Assembly: GCF_020515695.1 (NCBI RefSeq) | Contig: NZ_JAIWJA010000004.1 | Location: 248,001-312,000 of the forward strand | DNA: 64,000 nt | Source of the DNA: Pseudomonas sp. MWU16-30317 | Lineage (GTDB): Bacteria > Pseudomonadota > Gammaproteobacteria > Pseudomonadales > Pseudomonadaceae | Direction: 5' to 3' | Shown: positions 62,404 to 64,000 of the stretch, piece after piece | Numbering within the stretch: position 1 is the stretch's first letter | How the letters are laid out: the number at the start of each line of letters is the position of its first letter | Program-made: the position numbers and the translations under genes | Notes under the pieces: model-generated | Seen by the model: only the letters and a program-made list of their open reading frames with translations | What the model was told of the DNA's origin: nothing | Database searches by the model: none

Positions 62404-63384
62404 ATGCCAGCCCTCGCCAAATACATGCTGCGCCGGCTCGCCCAATTGCTGCCGGTGGCCCTGATCATCGTGCTGTCCTCGTACCTGCTGCTGCGCCTGG
62501 CGCCCGGCGACATGGTCGACGTGATGGCCGGCGAATCCGGCGCGGCGACCCCGGAATACATGGCCCAGCTGCGTGAGCAGTTCGACCTCGATGCCCCCGG
62601 CTACGTGCTGTTCGGCCGCTACCTGGACAACCTCGCGCACCTCAACCTCGGCTACTCGTTTCGCAACAGCATGCCCGTGGCCGAGCTCATCGCCGATCGT
62701 GTGCCGGCCACCCTGACCCTCATGCTGGTGGCGGTGTTCATCGCCGCAGTGCTGGGCATCGCCCTGGGCGCCGTGGCCGCCCGCTATCGCGGCCGGTGGC
62801 CGGATGAAGTGATTTCGACCCTGTCCACCATCGGCTTTGCCACACCGGTGTTCTGGGTCGGATTGATATTGATCGTGGTGTTTTCGATCAACCTGCGCTG
62901 GCTGCCCTCGGCCGGCATGCAGACCATCGGCGGCGTCGACGGCGCCTGGGCCTCGTTCCTCGATCGGCTGCGCTACATGGCCTTGCCGGCGTTAAGCCTG
63001 TCGTTTTTCTACCTGTCGATCTATGTGCGCATGACCCGCTCGGCGATGCTCGAAGTCTACGGCCTCGACTTCATCCGCACCGCACGCGCCAAAGGCATCA
63101 GCGAAGCGCGAGTCGCAGTGCGGCACGTGTTGCGCAACGCACTGCTGCCCCTAGTGACCGTCACCGGCCTGCAACTGGGCTCGCTGATGGGCGGTTCGAT
63201 CGTGGTCGAGACCGTGTTCTCCTGGCCGGGCCTGGGGCGCCTGGCGTTCGACGCGGTGTTCCAGCGCGACATCAACCTGTTGCTGGGGATTTTCCTGTGC
63301 AGTTCGTTTCTGGTGATCCTCATGAACCTGCTGGTCGACCTGCTCTACGCGCTGCTCGATCCGCGCATCGAGATTCGCTCATGA
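62404..63384 (+). CDS. ABC transporter permease, DppB/OppB-like
   Basis: The 326-residue permease begins KYMLRRLAQLLPVALIIVLSSYLLLRLAPGD, typical of the first permease of peptide-class importers. It has six membrane segments and the EAA loop KGISEARVAVRHVLRNALLPLV near residue 230. One base separates it from the SDR stop, and its own stop overlaps the next permease. Confidence 0.93.
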   Translation: MPALAKYMLRRLAQLLPVALIIVLSSYLLLRLAPGDMVDVMAGESGAATPEYMAQLREQFDLDAPGYVLFGRYLDNLAHLNLGYSFRNSMPVAELIADRVPATLTLMLVAVFIAAVLGIALGAVAARYRGRWPDEVISTLSTIGFATPVFWVGLILIVVFSINLRWLPSAGMQTIGGVDGAWASFLDRLRYMALPALSLSFFYLSIYVRMTRSAMLEVYGLDFIRTARAKGISEARVAVRHVLRNALLPLVTVTGLQLGSLMGGSIVVETVFSWPGLGRLAFDAVFQRDINLLLGIFLCSSFLVILMNLLVDLLYALLDPRIEIRS

Positions 63385-64000
63385 AACGCGTCCTGCGTCT
63401 GGGTCATTCCCGCGCACTGCTGCTCGGGCTGGCGATCCTGCTGTCGATCAGCATCGCCGCGCTGTTGGCCAACTGGCTATACCCCGCCGACCCGTTCGAC
63501 ATCGTCGGCCGCGCCAACCAATGGCCGGGCAGCAACCCGCGCTACCCATTGGGCACCGACATGCTCGGCCGCGATCTCACCGCCGGCATGCTCCACGCCG
63601 CACGCGTGTCACTGCTGGTCGGCGTCGGTGCCGCGGCCCTGTCAGTGCTGATCGGCACCACGGTGGGTGTGGTCAGCGGCTACACCGGTGGCTGGCTCGA
63701 CGACTGCCTGATGCGACTCACCGAGCTGTTCCAGACCATGCCCAGCTTCCTCTTCGCGATCCTGCTGGTAGTGATCTTGCAACCGTCGATCGCCAGCATC
63801 GTGTTCGCCATTGGCATCACCTCATGGCCGCAGATTTCCCGGCTGGTGCGGGCCGAAGCGCTGCGCGTGCGCCAACAGGATTTCGTCAGCGCAGCGCTGA
63901 CCATGGGCATCCGCCACCCGGCGATCATCTGGCGGCACATTTTGCCCAACAGCATTTCGCCGGTGATCGTCGCCACCTCGATCCTCATCGCCCAGGCGAT
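63381..64000 (+). CDS. ABC transporter permease, DppC/OppC-like (3' end beyond window)
   Basis: The frame opens with ATGA overlap at 63381 and runs to the right edge without a stop (over 206 codons). It shows the OppC pattern: an N-terminal helix, NPRYPLGTDMLGRDLTAGMLHAARVSLLVG near residue 52, and the EAA loop RVRQQDFVSAALTMGIRHPAIIWRHILPN near 165. One or two ATPase genes are expected to follow beyond the edge. Confidence 0.93.
   Translation, partial: MKRVLRLGHSRALLLGLAILLSISIAALLANWLYPADPFDIVGRANQWPGSNPRYPLGTDMLGRDLTAGMLHAARVSLLVGVGAAALSVLIGTTVGVVSGYTGGWLDDCLMRLTELFQTMPSFLFAILLVVILQPSIASIVFAIGITSWPQISRLVRAEALRVRQQDFVSAALTMGIRHPAIIWRHILPNSISPVIVATSILIAQA

Overview
The window looks like a chromosomal segment of a fluorescent-group Pseudomonas (fluorescens/putida type). 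The evidence is high GC with GC-rich third positions, many dispersed REP palindromes of the form GTGGGAGC...GCTTGCxCGCGAA, a periplasmic catalase followed by an ankyrin-repeat gene (the katB-ankB arrangement), and an OprB-type sugar porin. No rRNA, tRNA, IS element, prophage or CRISPR array was recognised. Genes run off both edges.

Layout. 1-3793: deoxy-sugar-acid/erythronate catabolism (SDR, FAH-family hydrolase, DenD-like dehydrogenase, MFS carrier). 3986-11904: a minus-strand SsuABC/TauABC-type importer with a frameshifted extra binding-protein gene, then a divergent sulfonate-type binding protein, a flavin monooxygenase and a family-5 solute-binding lipoprotein. 12035-15682: SDR, GNAT acetyltransferase, ankB and katB. 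15867-22455: a second flavin monooxygenase, a tauABC-like transporter, an SDR, a decayed acyl-CoA-dehydrogenase-like gene and a nitroreductase. 22662-27803: an aldolase, phosphatase, phosphoketolase and acetate kinase module. 27939-38317: OprB porin, IclR regulator, a PotABCD-like transporter interlocked with a three-subunit Fe-S/FAD amine or opine dehydrogenase, and an SfnR-like sigma-54 activator. 38497-41461: an exported methyltransferase-like protein and an AT-richer processive glycosyltransferase.

41561-48322 is the most unusual block. A perfect 20-bp operator-like palindrome precedes a THI5/NMT1-fold protein without a signal peptide, an APH-type kinase fused in frame to a tandem-rhodanese sulfurtransferase, a TonB-dependent receptor, a PnuC-type facilitator and a GntR/UTRA regulator. 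The REP pair at the fusion joint is itself translated. The parts suggest outer-membrane capture, facilitated entry and phosphorylation trapping of a vitamin-like compound, with thiamine or a thiamine-like molecule the best guess. This is inference.

48408-58995: an RTX/delta-60 secreted protein, then a seven-gene minus-strand operon (permease, ATPase, binding protein, DszC/SfnC-like and SnaA/NtaA-like flavoenzymes, MmgE/PrpD protein, four-domain rhodanese) that reads as one organosulfur uptake and desulfurisation route. 59308-59703 holds two large inverted-repeat structures. 59974-64000 is the start of a peptide-type ABC transporter operon with an SDR embedded.

The unifying theme is scavenging of organic sulfur: several sulfonate-type binding proteins, three class-A flavin monooxygenases, two acyl-CoA-dehydrogenase-like genes (one dead), two rhodanese proteins and an SfnR-type activator. 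Substrates are not determinable from sequence. All functional names rest on reading translated motifs, not on database searches.
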